A stretch of 64,000 nucleotides of DNA from Topomyia yanbarensis (Eukaryota > Arthropoda > Insecta > Diptera > Culicidae), in contig NC_080670.1 of assembly GCF_030247195.1 (NCBI RefSeq), positions 92,732,661-92,796,660 of the forward strand, in the 5' to 3' direction. Position numbers and translations under genes: made by a program. Shown in pieces: positions 12,278 to 24,341 of the stretch (position 1 is its first letter; every line of letters begins with the position of its first letter). The notes below the pieces were generated by a model. That model was not told the DNA's origin. It searched no databases and was given only the letters and a program-made list of their open reading frames with translations.

Positions 12278-13457
12278 CGCACAAGGGCGTTTGCCCTGAC
12301 CATTTTCCAAAGTGTGATTTATGATTATTTTGAAACATTGCATATTTTACATGCTCTTGAATATTTTGCAAAGCGTTGTGATTGCGATTACAGGAGAAAA
12401 TGTTGGTTGAATGCTATTTATTAAATTCTCCTAATTAATTATCAATAGCTAAGCTATTGTCCTATTTTCTTAGGGAGTGCATTTTACCACATCTTTACCT
12501 AAATAATAATGTGCTCAAACCTTAACCAAGGAGGTTTTTAGAGTGGAATTTTTGCAATAACTCTACAATTGTCACGAATGATAATCGACAATGAATGCAG
12601 TTCCATGACATCACTTTTAATGAGCTTTTTACTTGTTAAGCCGCAATATTTGCAAACAAAGTAAGTAAAATGCACATTGCGTCATAAAAATCCTGTCATG
12701 CATCCGTGTTTAAACATTGATGATACTTAAAAGTTTTTCCGTTTGCCCCGAGAACCGAGTATTTTAAGTTTCTCCAGGTAGTGTACAAAAGCTCTACAAA
12801 CTCGTAAATAAGCTTTACGGAGTAACTCGCATCAAATCATCAACATCATCTCCTTTAAACAACGAAACAATTAGTGCTTATCAAATCGTCAATCACACCC
12901 GCGCCGCACAGTGTCGGATTTGCCTAAAAACCTGGCCAAAAGTCGAAAATTGCATGGTAGTATTTTGGGAAACGCTCCAAAATTTCCATATTTGGTTGAC
13001 ATATCCAAACAGTTTAAACCATCGAGGTTAGCTCATATTTTTTAATCGAGTGCTCGAAATATCAGTATTATTCAAATGTATCTGGATTTTGATAAAACTG
13101 CCGGTTTTGAATATGGAATAATGGAAATTTATGCTCAAGGTATGTGCATTATTTATATGTATTGATGTCAAAAGATATTATTTTGTTTGTTTATGGAAAA
13201 TGTCAATAACTTTCAAGATTTTGTAGCACACATTTTTGCTACAATTTTTTCAGCACACATTTTTGCTACAATATTGAAATACTTTTTTGTCCACGTATGT
13301 CCACTATGTTTCAAGGCAATTTGTGTTCCTTGAACGATTCTCCATTTGGAAAATTATAGAATTCTCGACCGAATTTGCATGTATTTGAGTAATCTTTGGT
13401 TAAGTGGAGATGGAGACGGATTATAAGATTTTCAGTTTGAAATTTAGACTCGTACTT
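12278..13457. other. Non-coding DNA with a small tandem duplication
   Basis: No gene was recognised. A 27-bp unit beginning AGCACACATTTTTGCTACAA is duplicated in tandem at about 13225-13277. The segment ends at the ACTT target duplication of the LTR element. Confidence 0.4.
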
Positions 13458-14396
13458 TGTTACCGTTTACGGGATCGCGGCTGCTCTCAGCCCCCGAGGA
13501 TGGACGATGCAGTTCCTGAAGGGAACCTGCTTAAGCCCCAACGCCTGGTATGGACGTTCCGGGGTGGGCACGGAAGGCCTCTTTTTGGTCCTCGGGTCCC
13601 AGGGTCGTATATTGTTGTGGGAGGGTTTTCGGATCTGGTCGAAGGGTGTGAATTGAATTTAATTTTTTCTAGATTTATTAACTTACTCAATTAATTTGTT
13701 CAGCTTCCCAATTTGTGGCGGCGGGCGGATGGGCAGGGTAGGGCGTGGTGGTGCACTGGCGGTAATCTCTGGTGATGGCGATAGGGCAGATCGTCCCTGG
13801 TGTCAATCTTTCTGCTGCGGCGGGCCCTCGAGCCACGCGGTCGTCCTTGGCGTTTAGCGGGAGGAGCGATTAACGACATACGGTCGATGAAACCCGCGAC
13901 GACGGTCTGCTATTTCTTTTACGGTTAGCCGTATCAGCACTAGCACTGATCAGGGCGAGACAGGCAAACTCTTCGCTGGTCCTTGATAATTAGCCGGCGA
14001 CTTCAGTCAGACCGGCGACCAGGGCTAAGCAAGCCGGTTTCACCACTTCTGGTTAACAACAATAACTTGAATAACTTTTATTTTGATCCACTCGCTTCCG
14101 TGGTTGAAACCCAAGAGAACGGCTTCCCGTCGTGCAGCTACTACGAACCTCCTCATTCCAATTTCCTTCTGTTCCTTCTTGTACCAACCCATCCCAATGC
14201 AGCCAACCACCCTCGTAGCTGACTCCTGCCAGATTTCCCAAATTCCGCCCACTGAAGTTGTACCCACAAGGCTGATAGGGTTTGGTTTTATTTTTTTTAT
14301 ATATTATTATTTACATCGGTATTAAACCTTCCACCAGATTAAACAAAATTGCATCTTAACTTAGAAATATTTATTATTTGTAACCGAGCGGTTACA
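13458..14396 (-). repeat. 3' LTR
   Basis: The 939-bp repeat begins TGTTACCG and ends GGTTACA on the plus strand, giving TG...CA termini. The outer 18 bases TGTAACCGAGCGGTTACA at 14379-14396 form a perfect palindrome. Two differences from the other LTR were noticed: cataCGG versus cacaCGG near 13880, and TTTC versus TCTC near 13917. Confidence 0.92.
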
Positions 14397-15387
14397 ATCC
14401 GCCCGTGGTTGGTTGAAAAAAAATGAACGATTTTTTTTAAATTTACACTTACTCTTGGTTTGTAATATAACTGGTGCAACCATTCTTCTGACTGGCTCAT
14501 TAAAGAACATTAAATGGTTTAACGACGTCGACAGTGAATTCTCCTATGAACACTCATCACGACAACCACAAACTCAAACAACAGCGGGTTTACACCGAAT
14601 CTAATCAAAATTCCATGCGCTTATAATGAGAAATAACAAAAACTTGAGACACTTATAATGAACACTAATATTAAATAAATATCGATCTTCTTAAACACCA
14701 TGGGTTTTTCTTGCCCGACACCCTAATCGCGCGCGTCGCGGGTAAAATTGCCGTAAACTGGCAGAAACACTCCAGCGAAGAGTCATACGACGACTGTCGG
14801 GCCTAATCAATCTCCTCTTATTCTATCCTACATGTGATCTATTCGTGTTTGGCAGCGACCGATCAACCAACGAAGCGCATACATTCAGCCTTACACTGAA
14901 CCGAAAGTCGTTGTTGTGGTAGTTCGCCTACAGCAAAGCAACTAAGATTTGTTCTATTGGTAGTACAACCGTATTATTTCCCCTTTATTCGGGTTTGCGA
15001 TGTTTTCTTCCATCGGGTCAAATTTTGATTCGCGAATCAATCGATTTAGATCGGAGTTTTAACCGAGAATAGTTCCAAATTACCATTTGGTCATTATGGA
15101 TGCGAGTCCGCGTGAGCTTGATTGACTAAGTGATATCACGGTAACGCGGTTTTGTTCCTCACAAGTTAACGCATCTACTATGAGACCTGCACGTGTCTAT
15201 TACACTTTCCAACATATCTACCCTATCCCACACTCCGCGGTTGTGCTTACAGGACCTGGCAGCTGAGGATCAGATCTGACGGTGAGTTTCCCGATAGCTA
15301 TAGTTTTATGTGAGCAACGATCATGAGTCTATTGTCTTATCTTTGATTTTTTTTTTAGCTTCAGCCTCCAGAGACTGGGAACGCAAA
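14397..15387 (-). other. Internal 3' region of the LTR element, non-coding
   Basis: About 1 kb between the end of integrase and the 3' LTR. No envelope frame, signal peptide or membrane segment is visible on the minus strand. The expected polypurine tract next to the LTR is weak (a short ACGGGCGGAT-like run). Confidence 0.6.
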
Positions 15388-17082
15388 CTATGCAGGCTTT
15401 AATAGATTGGCAGGCCATATGCCTAAGTTTCGGCCAGCCGAATCAGTCAGTTCATATGAGGATGAACCGTGTCGGGCGATCACTGTGCAAGGTACATATT
15501 GGGGACCTAATTTAGCGTTATAATTATCATTCGCGTTTGACAACCTGGTATTGCGCTTGTAGACAGTCTCGCCCACCTCAAACTGTTTGGCTGCACGGCG
15601 GTGGCGCAGATTATAATTATGGGTGGATGTTTTATGTGCTTTAATTAGGTTGTTAGTCACAATTTCGAAAATTTTAGGCGAGTTCTCTTTTATGCGGGCT
15701 ACCCGTGACTCGATTGACATTTCGTCTTCATCCTGAATAAGATTGTAGTCCGTACCTTTTAAGACTACTTCTTCGCAACGGGTAACGAAAAACGGGCTGA
15801 AACCGGTAGAACTGTGAACGGTGGAGTTGATCACCAGTTCTATTTCGGACAGTCGTGTGTCCCAGGACCGTTGATCGTTTCTAGCGTACGATCTGATAGC
15901 CGTGTTTATTGATCGATTCACGCGCTCGACGGGATTAGCCTGCGAGTGATATCTGGATGTGAGCCAATGCTTTACTCCATACATTTCCAGTAATGTGCCG
16001 AAGTCTTTGGATAGGAATGTGCTAGCATTATCAGTGAGAAGAATGGATGGAACAGAGTTCCTGAAGAACCATTGATCTCGCAGTACTGTCTTAAGGGATC
16101 CAACCGATATAGCAGGGAATGCATGCAGCTGTGTCCATTTACTGAATAAGTCCATAATTACCAAGACATACTGTTTTCCAGATCTGGTTCTTGGTAATGG
16201 CCCGATATAATCGAGCGCAATGATTTGCCACGGTTGGCTAGCCACTCGCATATCACCCATCAAGGGGGTGGTTGGTATGTTTGCTGGTTTAATTTCTTTG
16301 CACACCTGACATTTCTGCACATAGGACCGTATTTCGCTAGTCATTTTAGGCCAGAAATATTGTTGGCGCACCTTTGCGATGGTTTTATCAGTGCCAATGT
16401 GCATGGAATCATCATGTGTAGAGGAAACGATTAGTTTACGGGCTTCTGGACTCGGAACCGTTTTCCAATCGAACCGGGGGTCCGTAGGATCGTTTGAAAA
16501 GACGAATTTCATTAAACGATTATCTATAATTCGAAAGTCGGGATAATCTTCCGGTGTATCTTCAATCTTTTTTATCAGGTCATTGTACCAAGCAGACTCC
16601 GTTTTTGCGTCTATGGTTGCCACACTTCGGGAAAGCGCGTCCGGAACCACATTGTCCTTCCCCCGTCGATGCTGCAAGGTTAAGTCATATTGCTGGAGCG
16701 TTAAACTCCAACGACTTAATCGGGATGAGGTTTTCCACTTCGTTCGCATCACGAAGGTTAACGCGGACGAATCGGTTACCAGCGTAAAGTGGCTACCTTC
16801 CACGTAACCACGAAAGTGTTCGATCGAAAGAAGGGCAGCTAAACCTTCTTTCTCGGTGGCGTGATAGTTACGTTCGGGTGTAGTTAATTTTTTTGAGTAG
16901 TATTCTATTACCTGCTCGCGGCCATCAATTTTCTGAGTTAGGACTCCTGCAATTGCATGGTCGCTGGCATCGGTGTGAATAATGAACTCGAAATCAAAAT
17001 TAGGCGAATTTAAAATGGGAGCAGTAATGAGCCTGGATTTAATTGCTTGGAATGATTCTTCCGCAGCTAGAGTCCATTTCAA
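15388..17082 (-). pseudogene. Pol part 3: RNase H and integrase
   Basis: This long frame encodes the RNase H domain, starting around TDASDHAIAG with TDSSALTF further on, and ending at DALSRSV. An H2C2-like zinc segment (CQVCKE) follows, then the integrase core with its three acidic residues in ALDYIG, LTDNAS and NPVERVNR. The C-terminal part is basic. Integrase inserts the cDNA into the host genome. The frame is intact, but it is not in frame with the reverse transcriptase upstream: about 13-16 residues expected between the RT thumb and RNase H appear to be missing at the junction near 17085. Confidence 0.85.
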
Positions 17083-17830
17083 AGTTTTTGATTGGGTTTA
17101 CTGCTAAAATCAGAAATAAATCTCCGATAGTAGTTGGCCATACCCATGAAACGGCGTAACTTTGTGACAGTTGTGGGCGGCTCATACTCCACAATAGGTC
17201 TGATCTTTTCCGGGTTGGTGTGCAATCCGCGAAAAGACAGAATGTAACCTAAAAATGGTATTTCTGGAAGACAGAAATGTGACTTCTCCAATTTGATGGA
17301 TAAGTTGGCCTCTCGTAGACGTCTCGCGACCTCTTTGAGCAGACGAACGTGTTCTTCAAACGTCTCTGTGACTATGACAATATCGTCCAAGTACACAAAG
17401 ACGTTTGGTTCCAAAACACCCTGTCCCAGAACTCGATTCATCAACCTGGCCAGAGTTGCTGGGCTGTTGATGAGACCGAAGGGAAGACGGGTGAATTGAA
17501 ACATACCCTTTCCTTGCACACTGAACGCACAGTATTTTCGCGAGGTTTGAGCCAGGGAGATTTGCAAAAATGCTTCCGTGAGGTCGATCGTGCTTAGAAA
17601 GCGGGCTCGTGGTAACCTACCGAGTATGCGTCCAGGGTGTGGAAGAGGGTAGCCATCCCGAACCGTCCGTGCATTGAGTTTGCGAGCATCGAGGCACAGC
17701 CTAATATCTCCCGAAGATTTGCGAACTGGGACAATGTTTAAGGACCAATCTGAGTTAGATTCTTCTATAATCCCACGGGATAGAAGGCGATCTATTTCGG
17801 CGAAAAGACCCGCCTGGACTTTTGGAGCAA
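17079..17830 (-). pseudogene. Pol part 2: reverse transcriptase
   Basis: The frame is open from about 17830 and contains the RT palm signature VYLDDIVIV together with FTRLPFGLINSP and the thumb block KLRRFMGMANYYRRFI, all typical of Ty3/gypsy reverse transcriptase. It is in a different frame from the protease upstream, with the change near 17800, and stops at 17079. RT copies genomic RNA to cDNA in cytoplasmic particles. Because two frame changes flank the domain, this copy could not make a normal Pol. Confidence 0.85.
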
Positions 17831-18475
17831 TGGGTATGGGTATTGACGAACCGGTTTATCTGATTTGCAATCATATTTTATGAGGATTTCATGCTCGATT
17901 AGTGGAGTGGTATCTAATTTATCAGGTGTGGCCACTTTAAACGTCTGCTTAACCTGTTCCAGTATTTGTTTTTGTGGCTCTGATAGAGTAACTGGCGTGT
18001 CATCGTTCATAATCGTACTAGGTTTTACTGTGGCGATCGAACACGAGGCTACCGTCGGCAGTATTTTATAAACTCGCCAAAAGTCCATTCCACATATACA
18101 GTCGTTCGTCAGATTGGGTACATATAGGGTGGGAATGACCCTGGTTTTACCTTGAAACGAGTATGGTACCAGAACCTCGCCGGCGATCTCCAAGTTGGCA
18201 CCACTGGCCGTCACGAGCTGTATTGGCTCGGCCGGAGGCCTTAGTCGAACGTTGCGTAATTGTTTAAATACATTGTAATTGAACATTGTCCGGTGACTTC
18301 CACTATCGAGAAGTGCACTAAGTGGAATGTCGAAAATTTTGACTTGGACATGAGGACGGTCATCATTACCGTCGGGAGAAGTTAGCGTAATTTTACTAAC
18401 TTGGGTAAAAGTGGTTTCATTTTCATTTTCATACGATCTTGGCAAATAATGTTCGCCAAGCTCCGAAAGTAACAA
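17792..18475 (-). pseudogene. Pol part 1: aspartic protease
   Basis: The motif ALLDSGSHRTMF is the retropepsin active site (DSG), followed by hydrophobic flap and core segments and IPTLYVPNLTNDCICGMD. The family's role is to cleave Gag and Pol during particle maturation. The frame begins about 45 bp after the gag stop and ends at the RT boundary, where the reading frame changes. Whether the gag-to-pro step uses a programmed shift cannot be told from one copy. Confidence 0.75.
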
Positions 18476-18519
18476 TGAAAATGATTCCTTAAGAGGCGCT
18501 AGAGGAGAATCCTGCGACT

Positions 18520-20675
18520 TTAGAATTCCCTCGGGAAGTTTTTTTTACAGTACGGACAACTCGGGGAGGCGACTCCGGGGAAGGCACATACTTCGCAAAA
18601 TAGTCTTCTCGGTAATGTACATTCCGAGGGTTTGTGAAACTCTAGACAATTGTAACATTCGCCATTACGCGGTGGATGGTAATTTCTAACCAGCTTCGCG
18701 AAAGCATCTGCATTACCTGAATTATTTTTCGTAGTCGATTCACTAGGTTTAGGTTTAGAGGGACCAGGGGAAGGCTCCTTTTGTTCCACTTTTGTGGGTC
18801 GATTCTGAATGGTCTGATTCGAATTATTAGGGCGACCTTTATAGTTCGGATTACCTTTCTGATCTGCAGGTTGATTTCGATTATGGAAAGTTCTAGTATT
18901 CTGTGGGAAATCGCTCTTTTGATTAGCAATTGCACAGGTTTCTTTTTTTGGACTGCCGAAAACTCTAGCGAAAGCCGAAGAGTCTGCTGCATCAAGGTCA
19001 TATCCTAAAGACACTAGCTGTGTGAGCGTGGTTATTCGCTTACCTACTAAAAGTTTTCGGTAGTCGTACCTGAGATTCATCTTCAGAACTTCGAGCTTAT
19101 CACTTTCAGCCATAGGTTGTGACATACTTCGAAACAGCTTCTCCATTTGGAGATAATATTGTTGGAAACTTTCGGCTCGCTGTTGACGGTTTTGATAGAT
19201 TTTAACCCGCAACACAGCGTCTAAATCGGGATGGCGAAACGCAGCTCTGAGTTCTGATACTAAGTGGTTCCAATTATATAGGCGGTTTTGGCTTCGCATG
19301 GCCGTATACCAATTTAAAGCGGAACCGTCGAATAAATGAATGGCTGAGTCAAATAATTCGACTTCGGAGACATGCTCCGATATAGCCATTTGAGTTACTT
19401 TTTCTAGAAATTCGTTCATTGCAAGTCCTTGATCGTCGGCTTTGTACTTTTGTATTTTCCATTGCGAGACTGGTATGACTTTGCGAGAGTGCGTTTCATA
19501 ACGCTGCTGGTTTACCGGTGGAGGAATCACGGGAGGTAAAATTTGTGGGGCGTAGGAGGAAACCATCGGGGTAACGTTAAGAGGGTTAGTGAACGATACT
19601 GTGGGGCCTGACCAGGTGATAGGTTTTGAATATCTATTTGGATCAGCCCACATGGGATACTGACTTGAAGGGTTGGAAGTGCCAATTTCTTGATACAACA
19701 GCGGTGGTTTAGAAAACGTGTAATTGGATGAAAATCTAGTGCTCTCGAATGGAGTGGTTTTCGGTGTAGCGGAAAACGTCTGATCAGCCACCGTATCGTG
19801 GTATTTTCCGGTTGTCTGTGGTGGAAAGGGAATACTTTGACTTACGGCCATGGTCACTTCACATATCGGATTTGATCTGAAATGTAGTTGGCCATTCGCG
19901 GTATGGACTTTGTTTTCGGGGTGAAGGGTTTCGTGACTGACTAAAGCTGGCGAAGGAGGAGCTTGGAATATGTCCGATATTTCCATATCTTTCAACAAGG
20001 GAGAGGAGGAGCGAGCGGGTTTACGCAGGTCTTCCTTTAAACTTTTAAATTCAGAAGATAAATCTTTAAACAAATTTCCGATTTCCTTCATCGCCGAAGT
20101 AAAATCGTCTATCGTGACGTATTTGGGTTTCACTGTCTTAGGTATTGTCCCGGTTTTTGCGGGCAATGTTTTATTTCTCAGAGCAGCTGCCCCTGCTGGG
20201 GATTCACTGCTGCTCGAAGATAAATCTTCATCGGTGAGAAGGCTGGTCTCTTTCCAGAAATGTTCAGAAAAAAAAGTGCGACTTTTTTGTATTCCTCCTG
20301 GCATATTAATTGCAATTCTTCGTTGCTGTGGTTTTTTATTATTAATAGACGATGGCCTAAATGCAACAACCGTGCTTTACAATGACTGTAATTCTTTCCC
20401 CTCGACGCTAAAATTCCATTAATTTCGCTGTACATAGTTTTACAGTTATCAAGGTCCATTTCTGGGTCTTGATCATAACCAATGAGACACTCATGACCTG
20501 CTCTTTCTTCCCGTAGGATCTGATTCAATCTACGCTGGCGCTTACAACACGATTCGTCATCGAGTATTACGATGTCACGGAGACGAAGCTCATAGTCTAG
20601 CTCGACGGGAGCCAAATGGTCCACGCACATTGTGCGATATAAGGCACCGAAATTAGGACCGGAAAATCTAGGCAT
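18520..20675 (-). pseudogene. Gag polyprotein, frameshifted
   Basis: The ATG at 20675 starts MPRFSGPNFGALYRTM. The frame changes near an A-rich run at about 20270, then stays open to a stop at 18520. The second part has an acidic/serine-rich segment, a proline-rich stretch, a capsid-like block around FQQYYLQMEKLFRSMSQPM, a basic glutamine- and asparagine-rich region, and a cysteine cluster (CYNCLEFHKPSEC, then CEVC and CPYC) at the C-terminus as nucleic-acid-binding knuckles. Gag forms the particle and packages RNA. The shift falls in an A-run (AAAAAAAA on the plus strand), so a sequencing or assembly error is a real alternative to mutation. Confidence 0.75.
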
Positions 20676-21129
20676 TATGTGAAGAATAGTTTTAACCGTC
20701 TGTCACGTAAGTTGCTAGGTGTGAATAAATGTTCTAATGGGTGATGGTTTTGCAGTGGGTACCCTAACCTACTAAACGCTGACTTATCCGAAATTCCAAT
20801 GTTTCGCGATATTCCTCAAAAGCACATGGAATTCTGTGTGGGAACTAGCAATTCAACTTGAACCTATCGATGGCTCTCGCTCCGGTTTCATCGGACAACT
20901 AACTATCTTGATCGAAAACCACGTGTCGGTGTACACACCCGCATTGGTGAAATCACTAAATTTACTTGCACCAGCTATATCAAGAACCATTACAGTGCGA
21001 ATAACCAACCACTGCGATTTTTTTTAATTTGAGAGAAAATGCAATTTTCACGAAAACTCCCCCACAACTTGAAAGAAAAAATATTCCAGGAATAACTTTC
21101 CTTCTCCTAGGAAACTTTCCAAAATTTTA
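20676..21129 (-). other. 5' leader of the LTR element
   Basis: Non-coding sequence between primer site and gag start, presumably containing packaging signals. No motif was recognised. Confidence 0.6.
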
Positions 21130-21140
21130 GTTGGGCGCCA
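21130..21140 (-). promoter_or_regulatory. Primer binding site, tRNA-Lys type
   Basis: On the minus strand TGGCGCCCAAC starts two bases inside the 5' LTR. It is complementary to the 3' end of insect tRNA-Lys(CUU), including the CCA tail, over 11 bases. It would prime minus-strand cDNA synthesis. Confidence 0.7.
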
Positions 21141-21142
21141 AA

Positions 21143-22081
21143 TGTTACCGTTTACGGGATCGCGGCTGCTCTCAGCCCCCGAGGATGGACGATGCAGTTC
21201 CTGAAGGGAACCTGCTTAAGCCCCAACGCCTGGTATGGACGTTCCGGGGTGGGCACGGAAGGCCTCTTTTTGGTCCTCGGGTCCCAGGGTCGTATATTGT
21301 TGTGGGAGGGTTTTCGGATCTGGTCGAAGGGTGTGAATTGAATTTAATTTTTTCTAGATTTATTAACTTACTCAATTAATTTGTTCAGCTTCCCAATTTG
21401 TGGCGGCGGGCGGATGGGCAGGGTAGGGCGTGGTGGTGCACTGGCGGTAATCTCTGGTGATGGCGATAGGGCAGATCGTCCCTGGTGTCAATCTTTCTGC
21501 TGCGGCGGGCCCTCGAGCCACGCGGTCGTCCTTGGCGTTTAGCGGGAGGAGCGATTAACGACACACGGTCGATGAAACCCGCGACGACGGTCTGCTATCT
21601 CTTTTACGGTTAGCCGTATCAGCACTAGCACTGATCAGGGCGAGACAGGCAAACTCTTCGCTGGTCCTTGATAATTAGCCGGCGACTTCAGTCAGACCGG
21701 CGACCAGGGCTAAGCAAGCCGGTTTCACCACTTCTGGTTAACAACAATAACTTGAATAACTTTTATTTTGATCCACTCGCTTCCGTGGTTGAAACCCAAG
21801 AGAACGGCTTCCCGTCGTGCAGCTACTACGAACCTCCTCATTCCAATTTCCTTCTGTTCCTTCTTGTACCAACCCATCCCAATGCAGCCAACCACCCTCG
21901 TAGCTGACTCCTGCCAGATTTCCCAAATTCCGCCCACTGAAGTTGTACCCACAAGGCTGATAGGGTTTGGTTTTATTTTTTTTATATATTATTATTTACA
22001 TCGGTATTAAACCTTCCACCAGATTAAACAAAATTGCATCTTAACTTAGAAATATTTATTATTTGTAACCGAGCGGTTACA
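21143..22081 (-). repeat. 5' LTR
   Basis: Same length as the 3' LTR and nearly identical to it. It should carry the element's promoter; no TATA box was pinned down. It is followed directly by the right-hand ACTT target copy. Confidence 0.92.
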
Positions 22082-22547
22082 ACTTTTAATTTCTGCTGAA
22101 CCTCCGGTTGTCGTAGCGAGTCTGCATTTTACTGCATTTTTAACAGGACTGTTAAAAAAACACAATACTGCATTTTAACAGGACGAATTGTGTATTTAGT
22201 GGTGAAAATTTCATCGAGTTACATAAACATTTTTAAAAGTTATCAACAGTGGAACGCAAAAGACGTAAATAATTTTGGTCGTTCATATTGAAAACCAACA
22301 AGGTCAACGGAAGTGATCGCCAAAGGTTCCAAATTTCAAAAATCGATTACGAATACCATGGTTAAAAGTTACTGGGAAACTATAACGTTTGATCATGCAA
22401 AGCAAAACAAATCTAGAGGTGGAAATATGACTGGATTCTACGAGCGAAAATCAGTAGAGTAGTGCAAAAGAATACTGGGATCTCCGGCTGTGATTTGGCT
22501 AAAAATCTCACTTTGGCGTACACTCCAGCTTGGCGAATATGTTTGTT
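22082..22547. other. Non-coding DNA with a short repeated phrase
   Basis: TACTGCATTTTTAACAGGAC at about 22129 recurs as TACTGCATTTTAACAGGAC about 40 bp later. No gene was recognised. Confidence 0.4.
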
Positions 22548-23786
22548 GCCTTTTTTAAAATAAAGAAAGGCTATGCAATCACTGTAAAAATATCGTAAAA
22601 TATTTTTAACCGAGGCCAGGTGGGCCGAGTGTCATATACCATTCGACTCAGTTCGTCGAGATCTGAAAATGTCTGGTTGTATGTATGTGTGTGTTTTTTT
22701 AGAGAGCAGTAAAAAAAATTTCAGGAAAACCCTGAGACCTGAGGGAAAATGTACAAAAACCCCAATGTCCCAGGGAACGGGTTTGGGCTGCCATCACCCG
22801 ACCCGCTAAAAAACCACTGCTCTTGCCCAGAACCAGATTCCTCCCCGGCACTACCTTACGGCATTACTTCGAGGAGGGGTGTTTATGTGCATAGCACACA
22901 CTCTAATTCAACTAATTACTAGTTTCTTTCGCAGGGTTACAGCATCACTCCTCGGCACACCACCAATTCTCCACCATCCACACAGACTGGCAATTTCTGC
23001 ATGGCAGTGGGAAAGCTGGGTATGAGTCGAGACTTAGTGCTCCTCCCCTACGAAGACAATCTGGGCGGCAAACTTCAGACTGTCTGATTCACCGAGCCCT
23101 TCGGCTCCCTTGTGCCAGTTATCACCGCAACTCCCTTCTCGCACCATTCAGCGCCATTTACTCGTTGAGCACCAGACTTGTTCGTATGTATGTGTGTGCA
23201 TGTGCGTGTGTGTATGTGTGTGTCATTTAAACTCACACAATTTTCTCAGAGATGAGCCGATTTACACAAACTTAGTTTCAAATGAAAGGTATAACGCTCC
23301 CATAAGCTGCTATTGAATTTTTAGTTGATCCGACGTCCGGTTCCAGAGTTACGTGTTGAAGAGTGTGGTCAGACAGCAAATTCCCATATAAACTGGTAAC
23401 TCCATGATATCCGAATGATGCAATATTAAAATAAGTGCAACATTACTTGGATTTGCAGATCTAGATCACTTATGAATAATCACAGTAGCTTTGACCTCAT
23501 TGGCCACCTACTCTAACTCTAAGCTTGCTCTCATATGACCCTATTCCACGCTTTTCTAAACTTTTTTCCTTCAACTCCTCATTCTTCCTTGAGTACTATG
23601 GCTCTTAACATTGAAAAATATTTCACACCTACCAGTCCTTTGCTAATTAAATATCGTTACGATATCAAAAGGAAAAGATTGACTCACTCTCAGTCGTTGA
23701 AAAAAAGAAAAAAACAGCTAAGGAGCTAGTTTCGATAACTGAGAAAGGCACAATTGCACCACTAGGTGGATTGAAACAGGTTTTGA
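22548..23786 (+). mobile_element. Diverged copy of the GCCTTTCTCAT-type repeat, interrupted
   Basis: It begins TTGCCTTTTTTAAAATAAAG, keeps GCTATGCAATCACTGTAAAA and GAGTGTCATATACCATTCGA, and ends GAGAAAGGCACAATTGCACC. The central phrases (CAAATGAAAGGTATAACGCT, TGCTATTGAATTTTTAG) match the copy at 3696-4791. The TG-rich tract is split by a 490-bp insert at 22694-23183. Confidence 0.6.
22694..23183 (-). mobile_element. 5'-truncated R1-like insert in a GT microsatellite
   Basis: Read on the minus strand the insert ends in an A-run (plus-strand T7 at 22694). It contains a block similar to the R1-type 3' end (ACTACCTTACGGCATTACTT versus ACTACCTTTCGGCATTACTT at 46389). It is flanked by GTATGTATGTGTGTG at 22679-22693 and 23184-23198, either a 15-bp target duplication or simply the microsatellite itself. 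Confidence 0.5.
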
Positions 23787-24325
23787 GAAGGTTGTCAGTC
23801 GTAAAACATGACAACAAAACGTGGTTGCTCAAAACTATACCAGGATGCAGTACAAGCATGTTCTGACCAAGTATAACGCATGCATTTAAAAAGACTCGTA
23901 ATCGTAATAATTCATCCTAATAATGGACTTTGGACAAATCCTCGGTCCAACAATTTAAACAAAACTATGAATCTTAGTGAATTTCACTTGTTTTCGTATT
24001 TTTGTTTATTTTTGTTCATTTTTTAGTTACTACAAATTGCATGCCAACTTGTTAATTTTCACTCCAAGCATTTCGTCGCACAATCGGCATATTTTCTATA
24101 ATTTAAAAAAATACTATTTTTCGTTCTTTGAGAAATATGTGCATCGGACAGCAATTAAATAATAATCGTACAGAGAGTGGAAAAAAAGATGGGTGAGTAA
24201 TGTAAGAGACATAACCGGAGTGAAGTAGAATACACTTAGGATTTTTCATATGAATATGTAGGTTATCAACGGGATTTTTCGGAAAAGGGAAGAACTTCCA
24301 ATTAATTCTTCATTAAAATAATGGT
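23787..24325. other. AT-rich non-coding DNA
   Basis: Nothing was recognised apart from A/T-rich sequence. It ends at a histone-type stem-loop on the minus strand. Confidence 0.4.
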
Positions 24326-24341
24326 GGTCCTGAAAAGGACC
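24326..24341 (-). terminator. Histone-type 3' stem-loop
   Basis: On the minus strand this reads GGTCCTTTTCAGGACC, a perfect match to the replication-dependent histone mRNA stem-loop form (five- to six-base stem, TTTC loop, CA before the second arm). It implies a histone gene on the minus strand at higher coordinates. Confidence 0.65.

Larger units (their letters stand above)
13458..22081 (-). mobile_element. Ty3/gypsy LTR retrotransposon (8.6 kb), defective
   Basis: The element has two direct 939-bp LTRs (13458-14396 and 21143-22081), a 4-bp target duplication ACTT (13454-13457 and 22082-22085), a primer site next to the right LTR, then gag and pol on the minus strand in the order protease, reverse transcriptase, RNase H, integrase. 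That pol order defines the Ty3/gypsy superfamily. No envelope-like frame was found. The LTRs differ at only about two positions, so insertion was recent, yet gag and pol contain frame breaks and an apparent internal deletion. Confidence 0.9.

Noticed and set aside
13487..14325. Short open frames repeated in both LTRs
   Set aside because: They are duplicated only because the LTRs are, and show no protein motif.
14397..15387. An envelope gene in the LTR element
   Set aside because: No long frame, signal peptide or membrane segment is present between integrase and the 3' LTR.
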